From Psychrobacter urativorans (GTDB lineage: Bacteria > Pseudomonadota > Gammaproteobacteria > Pseudomonadales > Moraxellaceae): DNA of 64,000 bases. Below, one piece after another: positions 32,912-44,058 of the stretch (the first letter of the stretch is position 1; the number at the start of each line of letters is the position of its first letter). Made by a program: the position numbers and the translations under genes. The notes beneath the pieces are model-generated. The model was given only the letters and a program-made list of their open reading frames with translations. It had not been told where the DNA came from and did not search any database. Location of the stretch: the NCBI RefSeq assembly GCF_001298525.1, contig NZ_CP012678.1:806001-870000 (forward strand), given 5' to 3'.

Positions 32912-32937
32912 GGTGGGTTATGCTGCGCTAACCCACC
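32912..32937. repeat. Palindromic GGTGGGTTA repeat
   Basis: GGTGGGTTA and TAACCCACC enclose TGCTGCGC, followed by CTAC. Similar palindromes are widespread as dispersed intergenic repeats in many bacteria. It sits between convergent genes and might act as a weak terminator, but it has no T-run. Confidence 0.65.
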
Positions 32938-32976
32938 CTACAGCCACTTAAAAGATTGCGTCACAGACTGGCGACT

Positions 32977-33510
32977 CTACTCAATACCAATATACAATTC
33001 AACTTGACCATATTCCAAATTACCCTCAACGTAACGCTCAAAATCAACATTATAAGTTCGGGTATGCTCACAGCTTGGGTCATTAAAATATTCCCATGCT
33101 TTCTCCCACGCATTCATCACCGTATTCGGCATGTTACCGTATTCAGCAAATACCATGTAATTTCCTGCAGGGATGCTGACTGTCACTAAATTGCTCGCAT
33201 TTTTATTTTTACTGGTCTTGACCGTACTTGCCGTATCGTCATTGCCTGACTGTGCTTGCTCATCTGGCTGACTGTCTACTTTCCAACTGGCAACCACATC
33301 AAAAGCGCCGACATCATCACTTTCATAGTTATGATAAACGCCATAGATATCCTTACCCTTTTCAAGTTGGCTCACATGATTTTGATAAAACTTTTGCCAC
33401 AACTTGCCTATTTTTGCCGTTTCATGGCTGATTTCAGCAATATTAGTGGTACGAATGCTGATGCCTGTGCACGTTTGGTCTTCGGTTAGCGCTTGAATGG
33501 GTGCCGTCAT
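32977..33510 (-). CDS. GyrI-like effector-binding-domain protein
   Basis: A stand-alone GyrI-like or AraC-effector-binding-type domain of 177 residues. It contains a KLWQKFYQN helix, IYGVYHNYESDD, the strand VVASWKV, then a Lys/Asn/Ser-rich loop of about 30 residues, then VSIPAGNYMVFAEYGNMP and the C-terminal VELYIGIE. Members bind small molecules or proteins; none is identified here. The frame extends to an ATG at 33549 without a ribosome site; the ATG at 33510 has AGGA at 11 bases and starts nearer the domain. It lies downstream of iscX on the same strand. Confidence 0.8.
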   Translation of the reverse strand: MTAPIQALTEDQTCTGISIRTTNIAEISHETAKIGKLWQKFYQNHVSQLEKGKDIYGVYHNYESDDVGAFDVVASWKVDSQPDEQAQSGNDDTASTVKTSKNKNASNLVTVSIPAGNYMVFAEYGNMPNTVMNAWEKAWEYFNDPSCEHTRTYNVDFERYVEGNLEYGQVELYIGIE

Positions 33511-33575
33511 GAGTCGGTCTGTCCTATATTTATTTAAGGTAATGTTCATTATTTAAAAAGGATATAAATATTGTG

Positions 33576-33785
33576 TTAATCCGCTTCGTCAATCCAATTC
33601 ATCTGAATGGCTTCTAAAATACCTTCATTAGAACGCTGTGGATCATCATCAAAGCCTTCAAGCTCTGTCACCCAGCGATGCAAATCGGTAAAGCGAATAT
33701 ATTGTGGGTCAGTCTCAGGGAATTTTTCATACAGCTCAATCGCGATGTCTAAACTGTCCGTCCATTTTAATTTTTGCGGGGTCAT
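33576..33785 (-). CDS. iscX: IscX-like Fe-S cluster assembly protein
   Basis: A 69-residue acidic protein. The pattern [19 protein letters not shown], then [19 protein letters not shown], and a C-terminal WIDEAD matches IscX/YfhJ, which binds IscS and iron and tunes Fe-S assembly. In E. coli it ends the isc operon; here no isc genes are adjacent and it stands ahead of a GyrI-like gene. The length matches the family (about 66). Confidence 0.93.
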   Translation of the reverse strand: MTPQKLKWTDSLDIAIELYEKFPETDPQYIRFTDLHRWVTELEGFDDDPQRSNEGILEAIQMNWIDEAD

Positions 33786-33895
33786 AATGATACCTTTATG
33801 GTAAATATTAAAATAAGGGTGATAAGAATAAGGTAGCTTATCCTAGCAAAATTTGTCAGAGGATTATAGTCAAGCGCACGTTTCACGTTACTTTA

Positions 33896-34429
33896 TCATG
33901 AGGATAGCGTCGATTTCACAGCGTTTTGATGGGTATTCCAAGTGGTGACAACATTGGTGAACTGCTCGCCTATCATATTAAGCTCACTTGGCGGACACGC
34001 ACCTTGCTTATTCACCAAGACTACCTTGGTCATACCCACTGCCATCAGCTGATTTTTTACAAAAAACCGATGCGTAAAGTAAATATATTTATTATCCCAG
34101 CCTACTACCTGACTGTTCACCGACATTTTATCTAAAAATTTCACCTCTTTTAAATAAACCATCTCTTGCATGGCGATAATCCAACGTAAGGATTTGATTT
34201 TCTTTTGATGACAACATGCCAGCAGCCATTGAGTAATATTTAATTCAATAAAAGATAAATAGCGATAATTGGGCAAATGATTACGAAATCCCATGTCATG
34301 CGGTAAGATACGATAATGGCGTAGCGTGGGTGCGGTCACTGTCTCTAGGCTCAGCTGTCCCGTTGATTGCTGTTTTTGTTGCTGCTTAAGTAAACTGACC
34401 ATAATAAAAAAACGTAATAGCATGTTCAT
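33896..34429 (-). CDS. Thioesterase-like (4HBT-fold) protein
   Basis: A hot-dog-fold protein of the THEM6/4-hydroxybenzoyl-CoA-thioesterase group. It has HDMGFRNHLPNYRYLSFIEL, resembling the active-site helix region (an Asp or equivalent followed by HxxN-Y), then MVYLKEVKFLDKM and a YFTHRFF strand. A short hydrophobic N-terminus (MLLRFFIMVSLL) may be a membrane anchor. 177 residues. It lies about 70 bases beyond the pntB terminator on the same strand. Substrate unknown. Confidence 0.75.
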   Translation of the reverse strand: MNMLLRFFIMVSLLKQQQKQQSTGQLSLETVTAPTLRHYRILPHDMGFRNHLPNYRYLSFIELNITQWLLACCHQKKIKSLRWIIAMQEMVYLKEVKFLDKMSVNSQVVGWDNKYIYFTHRFFVKNQLMAVGMTKVVLVNKQGACPPSELNMIGEQFTNVVTTWNTHQNAVKSTLSS

Positions 34430-34497
34430 AGGTTGCTCTCTTATGGGTTGTTTAGCACGCCTAAGAAGTCATGCTAAAAAAGCAAACTTCCAAGCGC

Positions 34498-34523
34498 AAA
34501 AAAGTCACCGCAGCGACTTTTTA
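34498..34523 (-). terminator. Possible terminator after pntB
   Basis: AAAAAGTC pairs with GACTTTTT across an 8-base loop, with a T-run on the minus strand. It is about 115 bases beyond the pntB stop. Confidence 0.5.
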
Positions 34524-34638
34524 GCAAATTAGCAAAAATACTAATCTAAAAATGACATTATCAAATAGTAACATGGTAGTTGATTTGCACTAGACATCCG
34601 TGTAAACGCAAGCGTGTCATGGACACATAAGGCATAAC

Positions 34639-36054
34639 TTAGCTACTTAAACCATTAACACTGCGTACCATTTCTTCAACCATTTTTTTGGCATCACCAA
34701 ATATCATCATGGTTTTATCCATATAGAATAAACTGTTATCTAAGCCTGCATAACCAGTGCTCATTGAGCGTTTAATAACCATAACCGTCCGCGCTTTATT
34801 GACCTCTAAAATCGGCATACCAAAAATTGGCGACGTCGGATCATCTTTTGCAGAAGGATTGACCACATCATTAGCCCCGATGACCACAACCACATCGGTA
34901 CTGGAAAAATCCGAGTTAATGTCATCCATCTCCAAAATATCATCATAAGGAACGTCCGCTTCAGCAAGCAATACATTCATATGCCCTGGCATCCGCCCAG
35001 CAACCGGATGAATGGCAAAGCGCACATTTACGCCTTGTTCTTTTAGCAGCTCATACAATTCTTTAACTGCATTTTGGGCGCGACCTTGTGCCATACCATA
35101 ACCTGGGACGATGATGACATCGCTGGCATTTGCCATTAAAAACCCCGCATCTTCTGCTGAACCTGATTTATAATTTTTGGGAACGCCATTATCTGTAACA
35201 GCTCCCACTACTGTCGTACCCATTCCACCAAATAATACGTTTAATAATGACCGATTCATCGCTCGGCACATAATGTAAGACAAAATTGCACCCGATGAGC
35301 CCACCAACGAGCCCGCGATAATCAACATCGAGTTACCCAAAGTAAAGCCAATACCTGCCGCTGCCCAACCCGAAAATGAATTTAATAATGATACGACTAC
35401 TGGCATATCGCCGCCACCGATAGGCGCAATCCACATCCAACCAAATATAATAGCGATGCTAGCCATGGCATAAAATGCGGGTAGTGAATCGGTCGTAAAG
35501 TAGAGTACGCCAAAACCTATCATCGCGATAAACAAGAGTGCTTGGACGGGCTTGACCCAATTGCCAACTAAGGTTTTTGCCCAGTTTTTTGCCGCCAATT
35601 TGCCAAAAGCGAAAACGGATGCGGAAAAAGTAATCGCACCGATAAAACAGCCGATAAATAACTCTAACCGCGCCACCGTACTATGTGCTTGTTCTGTATG
35701 TAAGACAGTAGCTAAGGCAATTGCTACCGCTGCCAAACCCACAAACGAGTGCATCAATGCGACCGTTTCCGGCATCTGGGTCATGGCGACTGTTTTGGCT
35801 TTCCATAATCCGACAATTGCGCCCAGTATCATGGCAGCAATAATTAACCACAATACTGGTCCTTCTGCCAAGAAAAAGGTAGTTAGCACAGCTATCGCCA
35901 TTGCTACCATACCCAAGCGATTACCACGAATAGCGGTCTTTGGACTAGATAAACCACGTAAAGTTAAGACAAAGAGGATGGCACCGATTAAATAAAACCA
36001 ATCCGCATTTGCCGCAATCACATTCATATCTACTAATGGGGTTAAATCGCTCAT
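34639..36054 (-). CDS. pntB: NAD(P) transhydrogenase beta subunit
   Basis: Proton-translocating transhydrogenase subunit carrying about nine membrane helices and the NADP(H)-binding domain III. The latter shows [35 protein letters not shown] and the terminal [10 protein letters not shown]. 471 residues. The ATG overlaps the pntAb stop by 4 bases (ATGA), with GGAGGTGATGC ahead, so translation is coupled. It is the last gene of the three-gene pnt operon. Confidence 0.97.
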   Translation of the reverse strand: MSDLTPLVDMNVIAANADWFYLIGAILFVLTLRGLSSPKTAIRGNRLGMVAMAIAVLTTFFLAEGPVLWLIIAAMILGAIVGLWKAKTVAMTQMPETVALMHSFVGLAAVAIALATVLHTEQAHSTVARLELFIGCFIGAITFSASVFAFGKLAAKNWAKTLVGNWVKPVQALLFIAMIGFGVLYFTTDSLPAFYAMASIAIIFGWMWIAPIGGGDMPVVVSLLNSFSGWAAAGIGFTLGNSMLIIAGSLVGSSGAILSYIMCRAMNRSLLNVLFGGMGTTVVGAVTDNGVPKNYKSGSAEDAGFLMANASDVIIVPGYGMAQGRAQNAVKELYELLKEQGVNVRFAIHPVAGRMPGHMNVLLAEADVPYDDILEMDDINSDFSSTDVVVVIGANDVVNPSAKDDPTSPIFGMPILEVNKARTVMVIKRSMSTGYAGLDNSLFYMDKTMMIFGDAKKMVEEMVRSVNGLSS

Positions 36055-36431
36055 GCATCACCTCCACTTTCAGTCGTAACCACTGCGGCTTTTTTAGCTT
36101 TGGGTTTAAACATGGAGAGCATACGCTCAGTAACCGCAAAACCACCAAAAATATTAATACTGGCTAAAAATACTGCAAAAGTGCCAAGCAAGCTGGTGGC
36201 GGTAAACATAGAGCCATCGATAGTCACGGTTTGGAGCATGGCGCCAACAATGACAATACTGGATAAGGCGTTGGTCACCGCCATTAATGGGGTGTGCAAC
36301 GCAGGCGTGACGCCCCAAACCACGTAATAGCCAACAAAAACAGCCAATACAAATACGGTAAAAATCGCTACAAAAGGCGTGCTATTCATGACTTCACTGG
36401 CTGGTGTCGCCGTTAAAACAGTCGCAATCAT
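36051..36431 (-). CDS. pntAb: NAD(P) transhydrogenase alpha-2 subunit
   Basis: A small membrane subunit equal to the C-terminal membrane part of E. coli PntA. At 126 residues it has about four hydrophobic segments and the conserved [18 protein letters not shown], plus [11 protein letters not shown] near the end. AGGAGG lies 6 bases before the ATG. It lies about 80 bases after pntAa and overlaps pntB by 4 bases. Confidence 0.95.
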   Translation of the reverse strand: MIATVLTATPASEVMNSTPFVAIFTVFVLAVFVGYYVVWGVTPALHTPLMAVTNALSSIVIVGAMLQTVTIDGSMFTATSLLGTFAVFLASINIFGGFAVTERMLSMFKPKAKKAAVVTTESGGDA

Positions 36432-36513
36432 CTTATCCTCCTAAAAATATATTTATGACCACTTACTGGTATTTATGAGTACATATCGCTTGATTATGGG
36501 GCTTTTATGACGT

Positions 36514-37680
36514 TTAACGCTTGGCGATCCTGACTTGACCTTCATGAGTGACTGCCAATGCGCCTTGGATTTCGTCTTTCATATTGATATTAATGCTTAG
36601 GCTGTTGGTTGATGGATTATCACAACTATTATTGTTATCAGTAGATATTAAAGTTGTGATGACATTAAGCAAATTATTGGCATAAAAATCGGACGCTTGC
36701 GCTGCGAGCATCGATGGAATATTACTAGCCCCAACGATACGCACGCCATTCTCTGTAGTAATCGTTTCATCTGCGACACTGCCTTCAACATTCCCACCCG
36801 TTCCAGCTGCCATATCAATCAGCACCGAACCTGCTTTCATTTTGACAATCGTTGCTTGATGTACCAAGCGCGGTGCTTGCCTGCCAGGGATTTGCGCCGT
36901 AGTAATCACGATATCAGCAGCAGTTACTGCCTTATCCACCACCGCGGCTTGGTCTTTAATATATTGCTCTGACGGTATCCAGGCATAGCCGCCTGTTGCT
37001 TTGGCTTTTTGCGCTTCATCTGCGCTCATCGGTACATCGAGCCATTTACCACCAAGCGATTCCACCTGTTCTTTGGCATCAGGACGCAGGTCACTGGCTT
37101 CAACCACCGCGCCTAAACGCTTAGCCGTGGCAATGGCTTGTAAACCTGCAACCCCAACGCCCAAAATAACCACTTTAGCTGGCTTGACTGTACCCGCCGA
37201 GGTCATAAACATCGGAAAAGGACGCGTATATTCATTAGCCGCCAACAATACGGCTTTATAACCGGCAAGATTCGCCTGCGATGACAGCACATCCATATTC
37301 TGCGCACGTGACAAGGTGCGCGGTAGCAACTCCATGGCAAAGGCAGTGACGCCTTTTTCAGCATACGTTTCAAGCTGAGTATTACGATAAGGGTCTAGCA
37401 TACCGATGACTATTTGCCCAGATATCAAGCTATCCATAATCGTCGTTGGCAAGTCCTGTACGGTAGTGATGATTTGCGCATTAGCAATCACATCAGCGCC
37501 ACTACTGGCAATCATTGCGCCTGCTGCTTGATAACTATCATCAGAATAATAAGCGGCTTGACCTGCACCTGACTGCACCATCACCTCAAACCCAAACTTA
37601 CGCAGCTTTCTGACCGCGTCTGGAGTGAGCGCCACACGGTTTTCATGGGCGATATCTGCACTAATCACACCAATTTTCAT
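36514..37680 (-). CDS. pntAa: NAD(P) transhydrogenase alpha-1 subunit
   Basis: The soluble NAD(H)-binding domain I of a three-subunit transhydrogenase. It starts MKIGVISADIAHENRVALTP, has RAQNMDVLSSQANLAGYKAV, the dinucleotide-binding VVILGVGVAGLQAIATAKRLG (about 170-190), and VLIDMAAGTGGNVEGS. 388 residues with AGGAG before the ATG. The split alpha subunit is known from Rhodospirillum and many non-enteric proteobacteria. Together with pntB it couples NADPH formation to the proton gradient. Confidence 0.96.
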   Translation of the reverse strand: MKIGVISADIAHENRVALTPDAVRKLRKFGFEVMVQSGAGQAAYYSDDSYQAAGAMIASSGADVIANAQIITTVQDLPTTIMDSLISGQIVIGMLDPYRNTQLETYAEKGVTAFAMELLPRTLSRAQNMDVLSSQANLAGYKAVLLAANEYTRPFPMFMTSAGTVKPAKVVILGVGVAGLQAIATAKRLGAVVEASDLRPDAKEQVESLGGKWLDVPMSADEAQKAKATGGYAWIPSEQYIKDQAAVVDKAVTAADIVITTAQIPGRQAPRLVHQATIVKMKAGSVLIDMAAGTGGNVEGSVADETITTENGVRIVGASNIPSMLAAQASDFYANNLLNVITTLISTDNNNSCDNPSTNSLSININMKDEIQGALAVTHEGQVRIAKR

Positions 37681-38133
37681 ATCATCTCCTGATATTTACG
37701 GACTATTTTAGGAACGTCTATCTGCATAGATACCTATCAATAAGCAAAATAACTCACCACAACGTACTTTTATAAAATAATGCGCCCTTAAAAGATTTTG
37801 GCTGCGGTTTACACCAAGAATAAATTCGCCAACTATCAATTAAATAAATGAGATGTTTCTTTATCATCACACCTTTTTATTATAGAGACATCATTTGCTA
37901 ACTTTCATCGCTTATTGATGACCACTAAGTAAAATAAAAAGTTAAGGATTTATGCCACTTTCATAACTTTTATTGCTATATTTGGAAGGTTTTACTTTTA
38001 CGTTCGTTATAGTTAGCACGCCATAAGATAAATCATCCAAAGCCTTACAGCGTTTATCTCATAGGCAGATTGGTATAGCTAATACACGCTTTATGGTATG
38101 GTAGGCACATCCTATTCAACACAAGGCATACCT
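37681..38133. other. Intergenic region between pntAa and yaaA
   Basis: This 453-base AT-rich region between divergent genes must hold both promoters. A weak plus-strand candidate is TTGGTA/TATGGT with a 16-base gap at 38070-38097, ahead of yaaA. I see no gene, RNA or repeat in it. Confidence 0.4.
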
Positions 38134-38934
38134 ATGTATTTTGTCCTATCCCCTGCTAAATCCTTAAACGAAACCGACGCTGTACCCTTAGATATTGCCA
38201 ATCATTACAGTCAGCCCGCTCTGATTACTGAAGCGGCGGCGCTCATCAAACAGCTTAAAAATAAAGACCCATTAGATTTACAAGAGCTGATGCATATCTC
38301 CTCTGAGCTCGCGACGCTAAACGCTGAGCGTAATCAGAATTGGCAAGTGCCGTTCACAACAGATAACGCAAAGCCCGCCGCTTATTTATTTGACGGCGAT
38401 GTCTATACAGGGCTTGATAGCTATGACATGGATAAAGACACCATGCTGTATTTAAATAATCATTTAGGAATCTTGTCAGGATTATATGGGTTGATAAAGC
38501 CTTTAGATTTAATCCAACCTTATCGATTAGAGATGGGCACTAAGCTTAAAAATGAGCGCGGTGATAATCTGTATGAATTTTGGGATACGCGAATTACCGC
38601 ACTATTGAATAAACGTATTAAAGAAAGTCAGCCAGATAATGACGATAAAATATTGATTAATTTAGCGTCGAATGAATACTTTAAAGCGGTCAAAAAGAAA
38701 GCGCTAAAAGTAGAAATTATTACGCCACGCTTTGAAGATGAAAAAAATGGCACGTATAAGGTTATTAGCTTTTATGCCAAAAAAGCACGCGGACTGATGG
38801 TGAAATATGCCGCTGATAATAAATTGACCGACGTTGAGCAGCTTAAGACGTTTGATTTGGCAGGATATTATTATTGTGCGGATGCGTCTGATGATAAGAC
38901 GTGGGTATTTAGAAGGGATGAGAGTGCTCAGTGA
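38134..38934 (+). CDS. yaaA: Peroxide stress protein YaaA
   Basis: A DUF328/UPF0246 protein, which in E. coli limits intracellular iron and peroxide damage to DNA. It shows the family N-terminus YFVLSPAKSLNE, GDVYTGLDSYDM, ILSGLYGLIKPLDLIQPYRLEMG, NLASNEYFKAV, and the C-terminal YYYCADASDDKTWVF. The frame opens at 38098, but the ATG at 38134 (AAGG 7 bases upstream) matches the family start and gives 266 residues. No operon partner. Confidence 0.94.
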   Translation: MYFVLSPAKSLNETDAVPLDIANHYSQPALITEAAALIKQLKNKDPLDLQELMHISSELATLNAERNQNWQVPFTTDNAKPAAYLFDGDVYTGLDSYDMDKDTMLYLNNHLGILSGLYGLIKPLDLIQPYRLEMGTKLKNERGDNLYEFWDTRITALLNKRIKESQPDNDDKILINLASNEYFKAVKKKALKVEIITPRFEDEKNGTYKVISFYAKKARGLMVKYAADNKLTDVEQLKTFDLAGYYYCADASDDKTWVFRRDESAQ

Positions 38935-38983
38935 TCAGCCCTTCTTCTAACATTTTAATACGACCTAATTCTTCAAGATTTTA

Positions 38984-39670
38984 TCATGATATACCGTAGA
39001 ATCTATCCATAATTTCAGGTGTATGCATTGGTAAACAATCTAAATAAACATATTGGAGATTAAGTACTTCTTGCATTATTTCATTAGATTCGACTAATGT
39101 CGCAAGTAACATTGCTTTTAAAGCTTCTAGTCCATTAGAGTTCTGTAGAATCTGAATCATTAAGGGTTCTGGAAACCAATCTTTTCTTCTAGAAAATGCA
39201 TGCATACCACTATGAACATATGAGTTAGAAGCTTTTAAAGCCATATCTTTAAATTCTTGCATTAGCATTAATGCTTTTTTAGGAACCTTGCCTTCTTCTA
39301 CTTTAACCTCAAGTTCGGATAAAATAACGTTAATTGTAGGTATTCGTTTTTCGGCTTGCTTTACATTCTGCTCATTTAAAGGTTTATTAAACCTCTCAAT
39401 AACATCATTAGAAGCTATCCAGTAAAGCCACTTTGCTCTTAATAAAGATTCAAACTGTAAACGTAATAAGCTACTTGCTGAAACACTGCAACGATTCTTC
39501 GCTAAAATATGAATGGCATGGCCATGTTCTGAAGATATATCGGCCAAAACCAGAGTAGCTATATCTTTGTGTTTAAGTTCCTCAAATGTCGAAACATTCT
39601 TAGTTTCTCTTAACAGTGCCTCACGAAATTCAAAAGACTTTGAACAAAACTCATTAAAGGTGGTTTGCAT
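38984..39670 (-). CDS. Hypothetical helical protein
   Basis: A 228-residue protein, predicted all-helical and soluble. It includes SASSLLRLQFESLLRAKWLYWIA (about 63-85), a later SNSYVHSGMHAFSRR and a hydrophobic C-terminal helix. The pattern of Arg/Glu-bearing helix followed by YxHxG resembles DUF5677/DUF6988-like proteins, which I recall only vaguely. An AGGGAT ribosome site precedes the ATG. It is AT-rich compared with yaaA and groEL on either side, which suggests an acquired gene. Function unknown. Confidence 0.7.
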   Translation of the reverse strand: MQTTFNEFCSKSFEFREALLRETKNVSTFEELKHKDIATLVLADISSEHGHAIHILAKNRCSVSASSLLRLQFESLLRAKWLYWIASNDVIERFNKPLNEQNVKQAEKRIPTINVILSELEVKVEEGKVPKKALMLMQEFKDMALKASNSYVHSGMHAFSRRKDWFPEPLMIQILQNSNGLEALKAMLLATLVESNEIMQEVLNLQYVYLDCLPMHTPEIMDRFYGIS

Positions 39671-39747
39671 AACTATCCCTTTATATAAATATTTATTTTA
39701 ATTCATTATAATTTAGAGAGTTTAACTAAGCTATTGTAATGCACATT

Positions 39748-39782
39748 AAAAAAGCCCCAGCTCATTGAGTTGGGGCTTTTTC
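39748..39782. terminator. groEL terminator
   Basis: AAAAGCCCCA pairs with TGGGGCTTTT, with a further CTCA/TGAG inner pairing and A/T-runs on both sides. It lies about 70 bases after the groEL stop. Confidence 0.9.
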
Positions 39783-39850
39783 TTAGCAGTTATCATCAAT
39801 ATCTATCACTGATGATTTTTAGCTAATGGGAATATTGGGGTTAGTGCAGC

Positions 39851-41506
<1,656 letters not shown>

Positions 41507-41588
41507 TTACTCCACTATTATAAGTATGAGAATACAATTGAATGATTTGATAATACAGTTAAGAGTGTTATTTATTAAAATTAATAAA

Positions 41589-41879
41589 TTAACCTTCTAA
41601 TACACCCAATACATCAGCTTCTTTCATAATCAATAGTTCTTCGCCGTCAACTTTTACGGTTTGACCAGCATATTGACCGAACAATACTTTGTCGCCGACT
41701 TTTACGTCTAGCGCGCGCGTGTCGCCGTTATCACGAATCTGACCGTTACCAGTTGCCAATACTTCACCTTGTGAAGGTTTTTCTTGTGCAGAACCAGGAA
41801 GCAAAATACCACCAGCCGTTTTTGTTTCTTCTTCTATGCGGCGGACGACAATACGGTCATGTAAAGGACGAATGTTCAT
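41589..41879 (-). CDS. groS: Co-chaperonin GroES
   Basis: Heptameric lid of GroEL. It has the family start [14 protein letters not shown], the mobile loop [14 protein letters not shown] and a C-terminal [16 protein letters not shown]. The frame could begin at a GTG at 41888, but the ATG at 41879 has GGAG 8 bases upstream and gives the usual 96 residues. It is the first gene of the groSL operon. Confidence 0.98.
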   Translation of the reverse strand: MNIRPLHDRIVVRRIEEETKTAGGILLPGSAQEKPSQGEVLATGNGQIRDNGDTRALDVKVGDKVLFGQYAGQTVKVDGEELLIMKEADVLGVLEG

Positions 41880-41995
41880 CGATATCACTCCAAAAGTTGG
41901 TTAGATAAATAAAGGATTTATTTGAGTTCATGGTCTCAATACTGACACTCTGTTCATCATAGACGATTCAAGATAAGTATTGAGCTTGTTCCCAA

Positions 41996-42024
41996 AAATG
42001 GGGGCAATAGGAGTGCGCTTCAAG
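41996..42024 (-). promoter_or_regulatory. Sigma-32 heat-shock promoter of groSL
   Basis: On the minus strand CTTGAAG and CCCCCATTT lie 13 bases apart, a near-perfect match to the E. coli sigma-32 consensus. The implied 5' leader to groS is about 110 bases. Confidence 0.85.
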
Positions 42025-42397
42025 AGTAAAGGCATAAATTTTATAAGAATACGCTCTAAAATAAGTGATTCATCCGTATAACCATTATTTTTAATCAAAG
42101 CCCAAATCTTTATAAGTTGTAAAATATAGACTTGATAGTGATTCCTTGATAGTGATTACTTGAGAAATATAAGCGTTTAAATAAAGTAAGTAATAGCCTT
42201 AGCCACCGCTCGCTACCTACAGCAACAACACTAGCGTTTGCGCAACATTAGCAACAAATACTCAACGACCTTACGCCTAGCTATCCTTGAAAATGTAACA
42301 GAGTATAACCATCATAGTGGCTACTAATAATATTGACCAAAATACTTACAAGCATTATCAACAATAGTGATAGCGTAAAACCAATAAAGGAATAATA
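42025..42397. other. Intergenic region upstream of groSL and a DUF3108 gene
   Basis: About 370 bases between the heat-shock promoter and the divergent DUF3108 gene. I see no gene or structured element; a plus-strand promoter must lie here but none stands out. Confidence 0.4.
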
Positions 42398-43156
42398 ATG
42401 AATTCACCAAAAATCGTAAATGACCAGTCTATTCAAGAAAAACCTAGCAAGTATAAGCTCTTGTCAGCGTTGACAGCGGGAGCGAGTATTGCTGCTATTA
42501 GCGCATTGAGTATGGCTGCGCCTAGTCTTGCCAGCGCAAAAACTATTCAGCCTTCAAATGCTGACTATAACTTTACCATTGAAGACAAATATAAAGGTAC
42601 GGCAACCCGCACTTTAAATAAGTCAGGTAATAACTGGAAATATGACGTTAAAGCACGCGTTGCTGGTGTGGCAACCGCGTCACAAAGTAGCGCTTTTACG
42701 ATTGCAGGCAATAACGTGATTCCCACACAAGCCAGTACTACTTATAAGTTATTCGGCATTGGGCGTACTCATAATCTGAATTTTAATGCAGGTAAAAAAC
42801 AAGTTTCGAGCAGCTATAAAGGTAAAACGGTCAACCTGAGCATGGCACAGCAAGCCTTTGATGATTTAAGCTTAGAGATGCAAATTCGTCAGGATTTATT
42901 AAATGGTAAATTCTCTGGTAACTATTATATGGCGAAACACGATAAAGTCGAAAAAACACCGTTTAAAAAATCTGGCAATACTAAAATAACCGTTCCTGCC
43001 GGTACTTTTGATACCGTACGTGTTGACCGGATTCACGATGACAACAGCCGCTCGACCAGCTTTTGGCTTGCGCCAAGCTTAGATTATTTGCCTGTGAAAG
43101 TGAGCCAAATTAACGATGGCAAAAAAATGGATTTGGAATTGACCAAAGTTAATTAA
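42398..43156 (+). CDS. DUF3108 periplasmic protein
   Basis: A 252-residue exported protein. The n-region is long (about 22 residues), the hydrophobic core is LLSALTAGASIAAISALSM, and the likely cut is after ASA near residue 48. The mature region is beta-rich, with the DUF3108 pattern YKLFGIGRTHNLNFN, SLEMQIRQDL and FDTVRVDRIHD...SFWLAP. AAAGGA lies 6 bases before the ATG. Some DUF3108 proteins are envelope-associated, but the function is unproven. It ends at a terminator shared with the DUF2069 gene. Confidence 0.85.
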   Translation: MNSPKIVNDQSIQEKPSKYKLLSALTAGASIAAISALSMAAPSLASAKTIQPSNADYNFTIEDKYKGTATRTLNKSGNNWKYDVKARVAGVATASQSSAFTIAGNNVIPTQASTTYKLFGIGRTHNLNFNAGKKQVSSSYKGKTVNLSMAQQAFDDLSLEMQIRQDLLNGKFSGNYYMAKHDKVEKTPFKKSGNTKITVPAGTFDTVRVDRIHDDNSRSTSFWLAPSLDYLPVKVSQINDGKKMDLELTKVN

Positions 43157-43226
43157 AGTGCAATGAATCTAATTTTTATCTTATTCACCTTCAATGTATC
43201 TGTAGTGATAAATAACAATGATAAAT

Positions 43227-43266
43227 AAAAAAAGCGGTAGCCCAAATCAGGCTGCCGCTTTTTTTA
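43227..43266. terminator. Bidirectional terminator
   Basis: AAAAAAAGCGGTAGCC pairs with GGCTGCCGCTTTTTTT (one T-G pair) across a 7-base loop. It lies between the convergent DUF3108 and DUF2069 genes. Confidence 0.9.
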
Positions 43267-43292
43267 AGTAATTTTTATTGAGCAATAAACCG

Positions 43293-43817
43293 TTAGTGTG
43301 AACGCGGTTTTTTTATTACATTATTCATTGAAGGCAGTCGTTTTAACAGCATAAATAACCACGTATTAATCAATAACAATAATACAAAATCAGCCACATA
43401 AACGATAATTTCAAGTCCGCTACTACCATAAACCCGCGTAAACAATACCACGCCACTAGCACCCAAATAAACCAAAATGAGCATACTCGCCACTAATAAC
43501 GCATAAGGTGAGCGTCCCCGTAACATCCACGGTGTTACGATAAACGCAGGGATCAGCCATAGCCCTTGCCATGCAATACCACCGATAATATCAGGATGCG
43601 TCTGATTAAGCATACTAATCAAAATGGGCAAACCTAGCAGCCGATACACAAGCCACACTGACCACGTGAGCATCAAGCGTTGCTGCATGGAAGCGATAGG
43701 CTTATTTACTTTGTCCACCGTAGCCGTTTTTTTAGGAATAGAAGAATGGTTAGTGGTCGCGCTAGTGGCTTTAGTATTAACATTAACGTTATCACTATTA
43801 TCAGAATGGTTCGGCAT
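43293..43817 (-). CDS. DUF2069-type membrane protein
   Basis: A 174-residue protein with a polar N-terminal 45 residues rich in Asn, Ser and Thr, then four hydrophobic segments (about 50-66, 80-98, 106-124 and 138-158). WQGLWLIPAFIVTPWMLRGRSPYAL fits the DUF2069 pattern. No known function. A single gene, divergent from the YihY-type gene. Confidence 0.75.
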   Translation of the reverse strand: MPNHSDNSDNVNVNTKATSATTNHSSIPKKTATVDKVNKPIASMQQRLMLTWSVWLVYRLLGLPILISMLNQTHPDIIGGIAWQGLWLIPAFIVTPWMLRGRSPYALLVASMLILVYLGASGVVLFTRVYGSSGLEIIVYVADFVLLLLINTWLFMLLKRLPSMNNVIKKPRSH

Positions 43818-44058
43818 TAGATATATTTACGTCCTAATTGATAGCATTACAGTAATACATTAAATTAGCGATGCCAGTCAGCTTGTGCTAATAAGGGTTA
43901 ATAGGGAATATTTATGTCTACATTATGCCCGACTCATAAGCTGACATGCAAATATCACTTAACAAACTACTTTGCATTTCAATACAATTCATTGGCAGAT
44001 TCCGTACTCCTATTTTTGCTACACTGTTGCTACTTCTTATCGCTCTTAGACGGTCAAC

